Shown: one piece after another, positions 53,269 through 62,741 of the stretch
Position numbering within the stretch: position 1 is the stretch's first letter
Layout: every line of letters begins with the position of its first letter
Assembly (NCBI RefSeq): GCF_026339875.1
Contig: NZ_JAPEPZ010000001.1
Location: 930,001 to 994,000, forward strand
Direction of reading: 5' to 3'
From: Streptomyces sp. NBC_01571
GTDB taxonomy: Bacteria > Actinomycetota > Actinomycetes > Streptomycetales > Streptomycetaceae
DNA: 64,000 bases
The notes under the pieces: generated by a model
Seen by the model: only the letters and a program-made list of their open reading frames with translations
Told to the model about the DNA's origin: nothing
Databases searched by the model: none
Translations under genes and position numbers: made by a program

Positions 53269-54408
53269 ATGTACACAGCATCGTCCTCCGTGTCCGCCCC
53301 GCCCCGGCCGCTGCATCCCCGTCCGGCGGGCAGCGGCCCCTACCTCGACCCCGCGCGACCGGCGGCCCCCGTGCTCGGAGCAGCCCGGACACGGCGCGTT
53401 CCGGGGATCGGCACCCAACCGCTCAGCGGGAGACTCGACTTGTCCGGCCCTCAGGGCGCACAACTGCGCACGGCGATCGCGTCGGTGCACCGGATCTGTC
53501 CCGAGTTCGCCCCCGTCCAGGTACTGCGCCGCAGCGGGCGCTCCGTGCTCCTGGTCGGCACGACCGGGCGCAGTACGGCCGTCGCGAAGTGTTTACTGGA
53601 CCACTCTCCGATCTGGGCCGAGCGGATCAGGCACGAAATAGCGGCATACCGGTCGTTCGTGCGACACCGGCCGCCCGTCCGGGTGCCCCGGCTGATCGCG
53701 GCGGACCCGGACAACTGCACTCTGGTGATCGAGCGGATGCCGGGCAGGGTGGCCGCGCTCCAGCGGCACCCGGCCGAGGCGCCGCCCCGCGCGGACATCC
53801 GCGCGGCGCTGGGCGCGGTCTGCCGGCTGAACGCGTGGCGGCCACCGGCCGGGACGTTCGACGCCCCGCTGGACTACGCGGAGCGGATCTCCCGTTTCCA
53901 TGAACTGGGTCTGCTCACGGACCGGGACATGGGCGATCTGCAGAAGCTGCTGCACGGCATCGCCCACTCGGCGGGCCGTCAGGGCATGGGCCAGTTCTGC
54001 CACGGGGACGCGCTGCTGTCGAACATCCTGCTCTCACCGGCCGGTCCAGTGCTGGTGGACTGGGAGCACGCGGGCTGGTACCTGCCGGGCTACGACCTGG
54101 CGACCCTGTGGGCGGTCCTCGGTGACGCTCCCGTGGCACGCCGTCAGATCAGTCAGCTCGCCCAGTCCGCGGGACCGGCGGCACGTGACGCCTTCCTGGT
54201 GAACCTGATGCTCGTACTGACCCGTGAGATCCGTACGTACGAGACAGCGGTGCAGCGCTCGATGCACGACGCGACCCCGGCGGCGCCGGGACCCGCCCAC
54301 CCGGGCGCCCTGCCGTCCGGCGAGGAACAACGGCTGCTGCTGCGGCGGCTGCACGACGACTGCCAGATGGCCCGCCGGGCCGTACGGGCGGCGGTCGGCA
54401 CTCGCTGA
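53269..54408 (+). CDS. APH-fold phosphotransferase beside the NsdA-like gene
   Basis: This 379-aa protein has a kinase-fold core: [15 protein letters not shown] near the P-loop region, the catalytic loop [15 protein letters not shown] (about residues 242-256) and a metal-binding [20 protein letters not shown] (about 261-280). The N-terminal 60 residues are a disordered Pro/Arg-rich tail. ATG 53269 has AAGGGA at a rather long spacing. No resistance gene context; the neighbour suggests a developmental or regulatory role (inference). Downstream a 24-base segment with its stop is imperfectly repeated. Confidence 0.82.
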   Translation: MYTASSSVSAPPRPLHPRPAGSGPYLDPARPAAPVLGAARTRRVPGIGTQPLSGRLDLSGPQGAQLRTAIASVHRICPEFAPVQVLRRSGRSVLLVGTTGRSTAVAKCLLDHSPIWAERIRHEIAAYRSFVRHRPPVRVPRLIAADPDNCTLVIERMPGRVAALQRHPAEAPPRADIRAALGAVCRLNAWRPPAGTFDAPLDYAERISRFHELGLLTDRDMGDLQKLLHGIAHSAGRQGMGQFCHGDALLSNILLSPAGPVLVDWEHAGWYLPGYDLATLWAVLGDAPVARRQISQLAQSAGPAARDAFLVNLMLVLTREIRTYETAVQRSMHDATPAAPGPAHPGALPSGEEQRLLLRRLHDDCQMARRAVRAAVGTR

Positions 54409-54460
54409 GGGGCGACGGTCGGCACTCGTCGAGGGGCTGAGGCGAGGGCCTGAGGGGGGA

Positions 54461-54507
54461 CGAAGGTCCGCGGTGCGCCAGGATCATCGGCGCACCGCGG
54501 ACCTTCG
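54461..54507 (+). terminator. Very strong hairpin terminator, 19-bp perfect stem
   Basis: CGAAGGTCCGCGGTGCGCC (54461-54479) is exactly complementary to 54489-54507, with a nine-base loop, 52 bases after the phosphotransferase stop. The remainder of the gap 54409-54827 shows only the amidase promoter region. Confidence 0.85.
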
Positions 54508-54827
54508 CCATGGATACCGCAACCCCTCTGCCCCGTCGGACCGCGCGCAGGAGGGACCCGTGCGCGCCGAAGGCACGGAGTCCGCGACGTACGCGCCCGG
54601 ACCGGCCCACTCGTTTGCGTCGAGAACTTCACCCGATCGAGCCACAGGTCCACTCCACTGACGCCTCGCAGGCCGCCGCGCCGCCGCCACGAAAACCCTT
54701 CGATCCAGCGCTGACATGGGAAATCAGCTGCTCCTGGGCATGATTGACGGATCGTCGGATACCCGATACGACTGACCTCGTTCGGCCCCGCACGCCCCAC
54801 CGCGCCCGACCGTCCCAGGAGGCTGCA

Positions 54828-56807
54828 TTGCGAGGATCTCTCATCGACCCCGAGGCCACCGCCGGGCACAGACGCGCGCGCAGAGCCGCGGGTGTCCTCG
54901 TCTCGGCGGCACTGATGTTCCCGATGCTCGGCGCGGCCCCGGCGGCCGGCGTCGACCAGGCCTCCTCCGCGCGGCTGCAACGGGCCTTCGCCGGCGCGGC
55001 CGCCGAGTACCACGTGCCGTTGAGCGTCCTCCTGGGCGTCTCCTATCTGGAGTCCCGCTGGGACGCACACGCCGGTGCGCCCAGCGTCAGCGGCGGCTAC
55101 GGCCCCATGCACCTCACCGACGCCCGGACGGCGATCGCCGGTGCAGCGCACCACAGCGAGGGCACCGAGGACGCCCGCGGCGACAGCTCCCGCGCGCCCG
55201 TCGTCCCCACGACGAAGGTCCCGGAGAACGCCCAACTGCCCGCCCGGCTCAAGACGTTGACGAAGGCGGCCGAACTCACCGGGCTCCCGGCCGAGCGCCT
55301 GCGCACGGACGCGGCCGCGAACGTCGAGGGCGGCGCCGCGCTGCTGGCCGCCGCGCAGAAGGACCTCGACGAGCCGCTGAGCGCGAACGCGGCCGACTGG
55401 TACGCCGCGGTGGCACGCTTCTCCGGCGCGGACGACAGTGCGACCGCGGCGACGTACGCCAACGACGTCTACGGCGTGATCCGTACGGGCGCCGAGCGCA
55501 CCACGGACTCCGGCCAGCGGATCACGCTCGCCGCCCAGCCGGCCATCGGCCCTGACACGGCGCAACTGCGGCGGGCCGGACTGCGGACGGTCTCCGCCGC
55601 CGGCACGGAGTGCCCCACGACCGTGTCCTGCGAGTGGATCCCGGCCCCCTACGCGGAGTTCGGCGACGGCGACTACGGAAACCACGACCTCGGCAACCGG
55701 CCCGCGTCGCAGGGCATCAAGTACATCGTCATCCACGACACCGAGGGCGCCTGGGACGGCGTGATCAACCTCGTCCAGGACCCGACCTATGTGTCGTGGA
55801 ACTACACCCTGCGCTCGACCGACGGGCACATCGCCCAGCACGTGAAGGCCAAGGACGTGGCCTGGCACGCGGGAAACTGGTACGTCAACGCCAAGTCGAT
55901 CGGCCTGGAGCACGAGGGCTTCCTCGCCTCGCCGGACGCCTGGTACACGGAGGAGATGTACCGGGCCTCGGCGCGGCTGGTGACTTACCTCGCCAAGAAG
56001 TACGGCGTGCCCCTGGACCGGCAGCACATCCTGGGGCACGACAACGTTCCCGGTCCGACGACGTCCACAATCCCCGGGATGCACACGGACCCGGGTCCCT
56101 ACTGGGACTGGGAGCACTACTTCGCCCTGCTGGACCACCCCTTGTACCACCGGACGAAGGCGGGCGGCGGCCTGGTCATGGTGCTGCCGGACTTCGCGGC
56201 GAACAAGCCGCAGTACACCGGGTGCGTCACCAGCGGCCAGGCCTGCGCCGCCCACGGCTCCAGCGAGGTGCGCCTCCACAGCCTGCCGTCCGACAGCTCA
56301 CCGCTGATCAAGGACATCGGGCTGCGGCCGAACGGCGCCGACTCGACCATCGACGTGAACGACGTGGGCTCGCGTGTCTCCACCGGTCAGCAGTACGCGG
56401 TCGCCGACCGTGACGGGGACTGGACGGCGATCTGGTACCTGGGTCAGAAGGCCTGGTTCAAGAACCCCAAGGCCCACCCGACGGCGGTGAGCACGTCGGG
56501 ACAGGTCATCACGCCCAAGGCGGGTCTCGCGGACATCCCCGTGTACGGGCGCGCCTACCCGGAGAAGGAGGCGTACCCGGCGGGCATTCCGGCCCAGGCG
56601 GTGTCCCCGTTGTCGTACAAGCTCCTCGCGGGTCAGAAGTACGTGGTCGGTGACAAGGTGCCGGGCGAGTACTTCTACTCGCCGACCTTCGACACGACAT
56701 CGCACAAGGTCGTGACCGGGAAGGACATGTACTACGAGATCCAGTTCGGACACCGCGTCGAGTTCGTGCGCGCGGCGGATGTGGACGTGACGCGCTCGCA
56801 CTCCTAG
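54828..56807 (+). CDS. Secreted N-acetylmuramoyl-L-alanine amidase with lysozyme-like N-terminal domain
   Basis: This 659-aa exported cell-wall enzyme starts at TTG 54828, preceded by AGGAGG, so the N-terminus is RGSLIDPEATAG before a signal/anchor helix (about 20-42). A lysozyme-like segment follows (YHVPLSVLLGVSYLESRWDA, about 58-80, with Glu in YLESRWD). Next is an Amidase_2 domain (about 300-450; YIVIHDTEG, VAWHAGNWYVN, GLEHEGF, HILGHDNVPG) with zinc His residues. SH3-like repeats end the protein. It could cleave both glycan and peptide; only the amidase site is clear. Confidence 0.88.
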   Translation: MRGSLIDPEATAGHRRARRAAGVLVSAALMFPMLGAAPAAGVDQASSARLQRAFAGAAAEYHVPLSVLLGVSYLESRWDAHAGAPSVSGGYGPMHLTDARTAIAGAAHHSEGTEDARGDSSRAPVVPTTKVPENAQLPARLKTLTKAAELTGLPAERLRTDAAANVEGGAALLAAAQKDLDEPLSANAADWYAAVARFSGADDSATAATYANDVYGVIRTGAERTTDSGQRITLAAQPAIGPDTAQLRRAGLRTVSAAGTECPTTVSCEWIPAPYAEFGDGDYGNHDLGNRPASQGIKYIVIHDTEGAWDGVINLVQDPTYVSWNYTLRSTDGHIAQHVKAKDVAWHAGNWYVNAKSIGLEHEGFLASPDAWYTEEMYRASARLVTYLAKKYGVPLDRQHILGHDNVPGPTTSTIPGMHTDPGPYWDWEHYFALLDHPLYHRTKAGGGLVMVLPDFAANKPQYTGCVTSGQACAAHGSSEVRLHSLPSDSSPLIKDIGLRPNGADSTIDVNDVGSRVSTGQQYAVADRDGDWTAIWYLGQKAWFKNPKAHPTAVSTSGQVITPKAGLADIPVYGRAYPEKEAYPAGIPAQAVSPLSYKLLAGQKYVVGDKVPGEYFYSPTFDTTSHKVVTGKDMYYEIQFGHRVEFVRAADVDVTRSHS

Positions 56808-56830
56808 CAGCGGCACGCCTGAGCGCCTCA

Positions 56831-56863
56831 GGGGCCGGATCCGCTCACGGCGGATCCGGCCCC
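56831..56863 (+). terminator. Hairpin terminator after the amidase
   Basis: GGGGCCGGATCCG (56831-56843) pairs perfectly with CGGATCCGGCCCC (56851-56863) across a seven-base loop, 24 bases after the amidase stop. Confidence 0.8.
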
Positions 56864-56988
56864 GTGCCGTCCCTCCGTCCGGCACGCGGAATTCCTCGCC
56901 ATGACCGCCGTGTTGCTCTGATGATCGCCGACCGTTCCCGCATGGAACTGGCGTTCGACAGAGTTGCCGTCAACGATGGAGGAGCCCC

Positions 56989-58008
56989 GTGCCACTGACC
57001 TCGACCCCCTTGCGGAAGCTGGGCTTCCTGACCATCGGGTTGTTCGACGAGGCCGACCCCCGGCGGGGCCACGAGTCGACGCTGGAGATCATCGAGCTGG
57101 GTGAGCGGCTGGGCTTCGACAGCGCGTGGGTGCGTCACCGGCATCTGCAGTACGGCATCTCCTCCCCCGTCGCCGTGCTGGCCGCGGCCTCGCAGCGCAC
57201 CAGCCGGATCGAACTCGGCACCGCGGTCATCCCGGTGGGCTGGGAGAACCCCCTGCGGCTCGCAGAGGACCTGGCGACCGTCGACCTGCTGTCCGGGGGC
57301 CGCCTCAATCCGGGTGTCAGCGTCGGCCCGCCCATGCACTTCGACCAGGTCAAGCAGGCGCTCTACCCCGACACCGCCGAGGCGGAGGACTTCGGCTACG
57401 GACGTGTGGAGCGGCTGCTGGACTTCGTGCGCGGCACACCGGCCACCGACTTCAGCGGCGTCGAGGGCTTCGAGGTGTTCTCCGACCGCGTCCAGCCGCA
57501 GGCGCCCGGCCTCGGCCGCCGCATGTGGTACGGCGGCGGCAGCCTACGGTCGGCGCGGTGGGCGGGCGAGCACGGGATGAACCTCCTGACCAGCAGTGTC
57601 GTCAAGGCGGAGGAGTCGGAGGACTTCGCCGAGGTGCAGCTGTCGCACATCCGGACCTTCCGCGCCCACCATCCCGACCGCGACCGGGCCCGGGTCTCCC
57701 AGGGCCTGGTCGTGATCCCCACGGACAGCGCCACGCCCGAGCAGCGCAAGAAGTACGAGGAGTACGCGCGGGGGCGCACACCGCGTACCGCGGCCCCGCA
57801 GGGTCCGGCCCGGATGATGTTCGCGCCCGACCTGGTCGGCACCTCCGAGGAGATCGCCGAACGTCTCTACGCCCACGTGGCGTTCCAGGAGGTCGACGAG
57901 GTCGCGTTCGCGCTGCCCTTCACCTTCGCGCACGAGGACTACGTCCAGATCCTCACGGACATCGCCCGCGGGCTCGGCCCCGCACTGGGCTGGCGGCCGG
58001 CCGGCTGA
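56989..58008 (+). CDS. LLM-class flavin-dependent oxidoreductase
   Basis: This 339-aa member of the luciferase-like (F420/FMN) family has the barrel start LGFLTIGLFDEADPRRGHES, then ERLGFDSAWVRHRHL, RIELGTAVIPVGWENPLRLA and DLLSGGRLNPGVSVGPPMHF. The long insert around FSGVEGFEVFSD is usual for monooxygenase-like members. GTG 56989 follows GGAGGAG. The cofactor (FMN or F420) and substrate cannot be told from the sequence. Its stop and that of the next, convergent gene form a small inverted pair (GGCTGA 58003-58008, TCAGCC 58019-58024). Confidence 0.9.
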   Translation: MPLTSTPLRKLGFLTIGLFDEADPRRGHESTLEIIELGERLGFDSAWVRHRHLQYGISSPVAVLAAASQRTSRIELGTAVIPVGWENPLRLAEDLATVDLLSGGRLNPGVSVGPPMHFDQVKQALYPDTAEAEDFGYGRVERLLDFVRGTPATDFSGVEGFEVFSDRVQPQAPGLGRRMWYGGGSLRSARWAGEHGMNLLTSSVVKAEESEDFAEVQLSHIRTFRAHHPDRDRARVSQGLVVIPTDSATPEQRKKYEEYARGRTPRTAAPQGPARMMFAPDLVGTSEEIAERLYAHVAFQEVDEVAFALPFTFAHEDYVQILTDIARGLGPALGWRPAG

Positions 58009-58018
58009 ACGCGGCGGC

Positions 58019-58516
58019 TCAGCCCTGCTGGAAGAGCTCCGGGGGCAGCGGCTTGAGCAGCGCGTACAGGTCGTCGGTGATGGGGCGGTCCCAGGCGGCG
58101 ATGGTCACGAGCACGTTGTCGCTGCGGTCGAACTGCACGCAGGAGATCCGGGTCTCGGAGAGCTTGAGACGGCGCACGATGAGGAGGTTGTCACCCTGCA
58201 TCACCGGCATGTCCTCGACCCCGGTGACGGTGACCTCCTCGTCGTTCTCCAGCGCCAGGAGCAGCTGGGCCACCTCGAACGGGATCTCTCCCTCCTCGAC
58301 CTCCCGGGCCGGCGAACCTTCGGGCAGATTGCCGATGATCATCGCCGGGCCGCGCCCGCCGAAGAGGTCGTAGCGCAGGAAGACACCCTGGCAGCTGCCG
58401 TCGGGAGCGGGCAGCAGGCCCGCGCCGAGATTGCCCGGCCAGTCGCCCGGATCCATGGCCAGAACGTCGAAGTCGGGACCGGCGGGCGTGGCGCTGCGGC
58501 GGCGGAGGAAGGACAT
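58019..58516 (-). CDS. Conserved Streptomyces protein of unknown function (165 aa)
   Basis: The frame is regular, with strong G/C third positions. It has a basic N-terminus (MSFLRRRSATPAG) and a compact alpha/beta protein: DFDVLAMDPGDWPGNLGAGL, then VFLRYDLFGGRGPAMIIGNL and FDRSDNVLVTIAAWDRPI. No signal peptide, membrane segment or catalytic motif is visible. ATG 58516 has a weak ribosome site. It is convergent with the LLM oxidoreductase. Confidence 0.75.
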   Translation of the reverse strand: MSFLRRRSATPAGPDFDVLAMDPGDWPGNLGAGLLPAPDGSCQGVFLRYDLFGGRGPAMIIGNLPEGSPAREVEEGEIPFEVAQLLLALENDEEVTVTGVEDMPVMQGDNLLIVRRLKLSETRISCVQFDRSDNVLVTIAAWDRPITDDLYALLKPLPPELFQQG

Positions 58517-58574
58517 GCCGCAATGGTACGTGTCCGGCCGCCGGCCGGGGCCCGGGGGCGTCTCCCGCACGGGG

Positions 58575-61466
58575 CTACGCGGGTGGCTGTTCGCCCAGCG
58601 CCGCCGCCAGTCCCGTACGGTCCGTGCCCACCTTCCGGTAGACCGCCGAGAGCAGCCGGACGACGGACGGCTCGTCGATGTGCAGTTCCTCGGCGACCTG
58701 GTCCGCGGTGCGGCCCCCGGCGGTGAGCGCGGCCGCCGTGCGCTCCCGGGCGGTGAGCGTGTCCGTCTCGGTGCTGTGCAGTCTGCGCGGGCGCAGCCCT
58801 GCGGCCGCCAGCTCGTCACGGGCCTCTTCGACGAGCCCGTCGGCGCCGCACTGTACGGCCGCGTCGAGCCCTCGGTAGAGGTGTTCGGCGGCTTCCTTGG
58901 GGCGGCCCGAGCGGCGCAGCTCGGTACCCAGGGCGACCAGGGCGCACGCGAGTTCGTACGCGGCCGGGGAGCGCTCCAGGTGGGCCACGGATTCTTCGAG
59001 GAGTTTGACGCGAGCGGAGCCCGAGGAGACCTCGGCGGCGGCCCGCAGTGCCTGGCCGACGGCCGAGGGGGCGCCGTACTGGCGGGCGCGCTGCACCGCT
59101 TCGTGGGCGGTGGCGACGGCGCGGTCCGGTGCGTCGTGGCTCTCGGCGCGGGCCAGGTGGAGCTGCCACGGGCACCAGGAGGGGTTGCGGATGCCGCGTG
59201 GGTCGAGGCGGCGGCCGGCCGCCGCCAGCTCGGCTGCGGCGTCCTTGGTGAGGCCTCGGGCGAGCAGCAGTTGCCCGTACACGATCTGGGCGTCGGGGAA
59301 GGTCACGGCGGCGGGGAAGGGCGCCCGGAACGCGTACTCCTCGGCGGTCCGGGCGGCCTCGGCGACCCGGCCGCGGGCCAGCAGGATCTCGACGAGGGTG
59401 GCGACGGCGTACCAGTGGACGGGGGTGCCGGGCCCGACGCGCTCGGCGAGCCGGAAGCCGGCGCGGACGAAGTCCTCGGCCTCGGCGAGCCGGCCGCGGC
59501 GGTAGCGGACGTAGGCGAGGATCGTGTAGCCGAAGGAGAGGTGGGCGCCGTGCCAGCCCTGGCTCTCGAAGTCGGCGATGCCGGCGGCGAACAGTTCCTC
59601 GGTGCGTCCCGGGCGGTCCGCGTACATGAAGGTGAGGGCGACCAGGATGGGCACTTCGAAGCCGCGGTCGGCCTCGGCCCAGCCCAGGCCGCCGGCGAGG
59701 GCGCGCTCGGCGTGTTCCAGTGCGACGTGGGCGGGTTCGCCGCGCAGTGTGGCGTCCCAGGCGCGCAGGCCGATGACATAGCGCTCGGTGAGGTCGCGGC
59801 CGGTCAGTCGGTCGGCGAGGCGGGTCAGCCGGCGCGAGCGGGCGGGCGAGTCGGGCTCGTCGGCCCGGAAGGCGTCCCACATGAACTGCTCGGACTGCAT
59901 GCGCAGCCGTACCCGGGCGTCCGCGGTCATCCGGCTCTCCCGGGCGAGCGTCTCGGAGGCCTCGGCGAGCCGGTCGCTGTGGGCGAGGACCTGGGAGAGC
60001 CGGTAGACGACGTTGTGGCGCAGCTCGGGGTCGGTGATGGGTTCCTCGAGGGCGGCCCTGAGGTGGTTGACGGTGGTCGCCGGTTCGGTGAGCAGGGAGG
60101 CGCAGCCCAGTTCGTACAGGACGGCCGCGCGTTCCTTGAAGGGCGGTGGTTCGCGCAGGGCGCGGGCGAGGTAGCGGCGGGCCGCGTCGGGGGCGCCGGC
60201 GCGCTGGGTCTCACGGGCGGCGGCGCGCAGTTGCTGGACGACCCAGACGTCGCCGTCGGGGTGGCTCTCCATGAGGTGGCGGGCGGCGGCGGAGGGGCCG
60301 AGGCCCTCGTTGATCACGCACCACGCGGCCTGGCCGTGCAGGGCCACGCGGACACCGCCGGGGATGGCGCGGTAGACGGCGGTGGCGACCAGCGGGTGCA
60401 CGAACTCCAGGGTGTCGGCGCCGGTGAGGATCCGGGCGCCGCGCAGGGCGTCCGCCGCGTCGGCGGCCTCCTCGGAGCCGAGTCCGGCGACGGCCGCGGC
60501 AAGGGGCGGGGCGATCTCCGTGCCGAGCACCGCACAAGCCCAGGCGAAGCGGACGGTGGAGGTGCCCAGGCGTTCGAGGCGGGCGATCAGGCCGCTGCCC
60601 TTGACGGCGGCGGCGAGGTCGCGCAGCAGGTGTGCGCCGGCTTCCGTCGGGACCAGCCCGCGGTCGCGCACCTTCGCGGTCAGTTCCACCGCCTCGAAGG
60701 GGTTGCCCGCCGTGACCGCCCAGCACTCCCGGCAGAACGCGTCGTCGGCCTGGGCGCCGAGGTCCTCGCGCACCAGCCGTGCGACGGCGGCGGCGCTGAG
60801 TGGTTCGAGATCGACGGGGCGCTGGCCCGCACGCCCCGGCAGGACCCTGAACGACTCGGCGTGGTCGGGGAGTTCATCGGGCCGGTAGCCGACGACGAGC
60901 AGCAGCGGGAGTTCCTCGGCGCGGGGCGCGAAGGCGGCGAGCCAGCTCAGCGACTCGGGGTCGGCCCAGTGCGCGTCGTCGAGGACGAGCACCATCGGGG
61001 CGCGCTGGACGGCGAGGTGGGTGAGGACCCAGTCGAGGCCGGCGCGCAGACCCTGCTGGTCGGGCGGAGCACCCTCGGCGGCGGCGCACAGGCCGAGCGC
61101 GGGTCCGACGATGGCGTACCAGCTGCCGAGCGAGGCGCGGAGTTCGGCCTCCGAGAATCCGGCGAGGTGCGGTTGCAGGAGTTGACGGGCGACGTGGAAG
61201 GCGACGCGCTGTTCCTGCTCGCCGCCGCGTGCGGACAGGACGGTGCAGCCCTTGGCCGCGGCGCGCCGCCGCACCTCGGCGAGGAGGGTCGTCTTGCCGA
61301 TCCCGGCGCGTCCGGCGAAGGCGAGGAGCGCGCCGCGGGGCCGCTCGGGTGCTTCGGAGCCGTCCTTGCGCAGACCGGTGAGCTCGCTCAACGCCTCCTC
61401 GACAGCGGTGAGTTCACTCTCGCGTTCGTAGAGAGTCCTTCTGCTGCGTACGCTGCGCTGTCCCAT
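58575..61466 (-). CDS. LAL-type LuxR regulator (AAA/STAND ATPase plus HTH)
   Basis: This large ATP-binding regulator has 963 residues: Walker A GRAGIGKTTLL (about 52-62), Walker B VLVLDDAHW (about 159-167), then TPR-like repeats to about 890 and a C-terminal LuxR HTH (LTARERTAAALTAGGRTADQ, then VAEELHIDEPSVVRLLSAVY). LAL proteins often act as activators of antibiotic or catabolic operons. No obvious target operon is adjacent. ATG 61466 is preferred; an in-frame GTG at 61484 is possible. Confidence 0.92.
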   Translation of the reverse strand: MGQRSVRSRRTLYERESELTAVEEALSELTGLRKDGSEAPERPRGALLAFAGRAGIGKTTLLAEVRRRAAAKGCTVLSARGGEQEQRVAFHVARQLLQPHLAGFSEAELRASLGSWYAIVGPALGLCAAAEGAPPDQQGLRAGLDWVLTHLAVQRAPMVLVLDDAHWADPESLSWLAAFAPRAEELPLLLVVGYRPDELPDHAESFRVLPGRAGQRPVDLEPLSAAAVARLVREDLGAQADDAFCRECWAVTAGNPFEAVELTAKVRDRGLVPTEAGAHLLRDLAAAVKGSGLIARLERLGTSTVRFAWACAVLGTEIAPPLAAAVAGLGSEEAADAADALRGARILTGADTLEFVHPLVATAVYRAIPGGVRVALHGQAAWCVINEGLGPSAAARHLMESHPDGDVWVVQQLRAAARETQRAGAPDAARRYLARALREPPPFKERAAVLYELGCASLLTEPATTVNHLRAALEEPITDPELRHNVVYRLSQVLAHSDRLAEASETLARESRMTADARVRLRMQSEQFMWDAFRADEPDSPARSRRLTRLADRLTGRDLTERYVIGLRAWDATLRGEPAHVALEHAERALAGGLGWAEADRGFEVPILVALTFMYADRPGRTEELFAAGIADFESQGWHGAHLSFGYTILAYVRYRRGRLAEAEDFVRAGFRLAERVGPGTPVHWYAVATLVEILLARGRVAEAARTAEEYAFRAPFPAAVTFPDAQIVYGQLLLARGLTKDAAAELAAAGRRLDPRGIRNPSWCPWQLHLARAESHDAPDRAVATAHEAVQRARQYGAPSAVGQALRAAAEVSSGSARVKLLEESVAHLERSPAAYELACALVALGTELRRSGRPKEAAEHLYRGLDAAVQCGADGLVEEARDELAAAGLRPRRLHSTETDTLTARERTAAALTAGGRTADQVAEELHIDEPSVVRLLSAVYRKVGTDRTGLAAALGEQPPA

Positions 61467-61535
61467 CCTCCACCCCCTGGCCACGGTGGTGCGTCCTGCG
61501 CGGGGAGCGGGTGCGCACCGTGACCTCCAGGCACC

Positions 61536-61871
61536 TCAGCGTACGCCGATGGCGCCTTCCGGGGAGCCCTTACGGTCGCTGACGAGCGGATCTTTCGTCA
61601 ATCCCGTGCGGCGGACGCGGACTTCCCGTCCCGTGGGGGTGACGGGCCCCGCGCACGTCGTTCCGGCGGGCCGGCGAACGCTTTCGGCGGGCAGCATGTT
61701 CGGGTGGGAATGTCCCTCGCGGGTGCCGCCTCCCAGGCGCACCGGGACCGCGGCCGTCCCCTCGCCCGTGGCGTCCCGTGCGGCCATGACGGGCATCTCC
61801 CTCGCGGCGGGCATGACGTCGTCGAGCGTCGGACGGCCGGCCGTGGCGCGCTCTTCGATGCCGGACCGCAT
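61536..61871 (-). CDS. Possible small gene (111 aa), unsupported by a ribosome site
   Basis: This leftward frame has over 80% G/C at third positions, higher than expected of chance sequence, and reads as hydrophilic protein (MRSGIEERATAGRPTLDDVM, then MPAAREMPVMAARDATGEGT). It has no recognisable domain and no good ribosome site. It lies upstream of the LAL regulator in the same direction. The rest of the gap to 62169 holds short dyads, GGGATC/GATCCC (61932-61946) and ATCACG/CGTGAT (62028-62042), that may be regulatory for the tautomerase gene. Confidence 0.3.
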   Translation of the reverse strand: MRSGIEERATAGRPTLDDVMPAAREMPVMAARDATGEGTAAVPVRLGGGTREGHSHPNMLPAESVRRPAGTTCAGPVTPTGREVRVRRTGLTKDPLVSDRKGSPEGAIGVR

Positions 61872-62169
61872 CCGGGAATCCGGTCACGGTGACGGCTTCC
61901 GCCGGTCGCGAGCTGGGGCCGGCCTGACACGGGGATCTCTGATCCCGGCTTGATCGCCGTCCTCGATCACGGATCCCCGGTCCCCGAGGACGGAACGGGG
62001 TCCGGGTGATCCGACGATCCGGGACGCATCACGATTCGTGATCGGTGCCAGATCGGATTGCGTCTTGGACAGCCCCCGGCCCGGTGTTGGACTGGATCCG
62101 CGGCGGTTCCCGGCCCTGAGGCCCGGGACCGTACGGCATCAGTTCAACCTCGATCCAGCGGAGAACACC

Positions 62170-62367
62170 ATGCCTCTCATCCACGTTCAGCAGACCCCCG
62201 GCAAGACCGCCGAACAGAAGGCCCAGTTGGTCCGTGACCTGACCGACGCGTATGTGCAGGCCACCGGCAGCAAGCCGGAGAGCGTGTGGCTGACGGTGCA
62301 GGAGATCGGTACCGACAGCTGGTCGATCGCCGGCGAGACGCTCGCGGCCCGAGCCGCCAAGCGCTGA
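62170..62367 (+). CDS. 4-oxalocrotonate tautomerase family enzyme
   Basis: This 65-aa protein starts MPLIHVQQTPGKT; after Met removal, Pro1 is the catalytic base of the tautomerase superfamily. The rest (VRDLTDAYVQATGSKPESVW, LTVQEIGTDSWSIAGE) is full family length. Members isomerise 2-hydroxymuconate in aromatic catabolism, but many are orphans. ATG 62170 follows CGGAGAA. No catabolic operon is visible; the LAL and MFS genes flank it. Confidence 0.88.
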   Translation: MPLIHVQQTPGKTAEQKAQLVRDLTDAYVQATGSKPESVWLTVQEIGTDSWSIAGETLAARAAKR

Positions 62368-62741
62368 CCCCCGGACCCGTCGGCCCACCAGCCCCACACA
62401 CAACCGCCGTTTCCGGGACGGCGCTTCCTGGACGGGGGGTCGGACACTCCCGACGCCACCTACGAGGGAGCTTCCCGCCGGATCCGGTGGGAGACCGGGC
62501 AGTCCGCGTATCCGATCCGCCATGCCGGTGCGGATCGAGGGGCATCAGCGGTCGCCGCTGACGGACAAGGAGCCGATCACCGCCCCGGCCACAGACGATC
62601 CGGGCCGCCCGCCGGAGCTCCTCGGCAGGGCGCCCGGCCTCCCCCATCGGGCCGGACGGCGGGGGCGGAGATCGTCCGGACGCCGGCCCCCTCCGGGTGG
62701 GTCCGCCCCCGGCCCACTTTTGACCAAGGAAGTCGTCCGTC
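62368..62741. other. 374-base gap before the MFS exporter
   Basis: It contains the tautomerase 3' region and the MFS promoter. No gene or strong hairpin was recognised. Confidence 0.45.

Noticed and set aside
58431..61523. 1030-residue rightward frame opposite the LAL regulator
   Set aside because: Composition (Gly/Glu/Ala/Val runs) is the mirror of the LAL codons; no start signal or motif.
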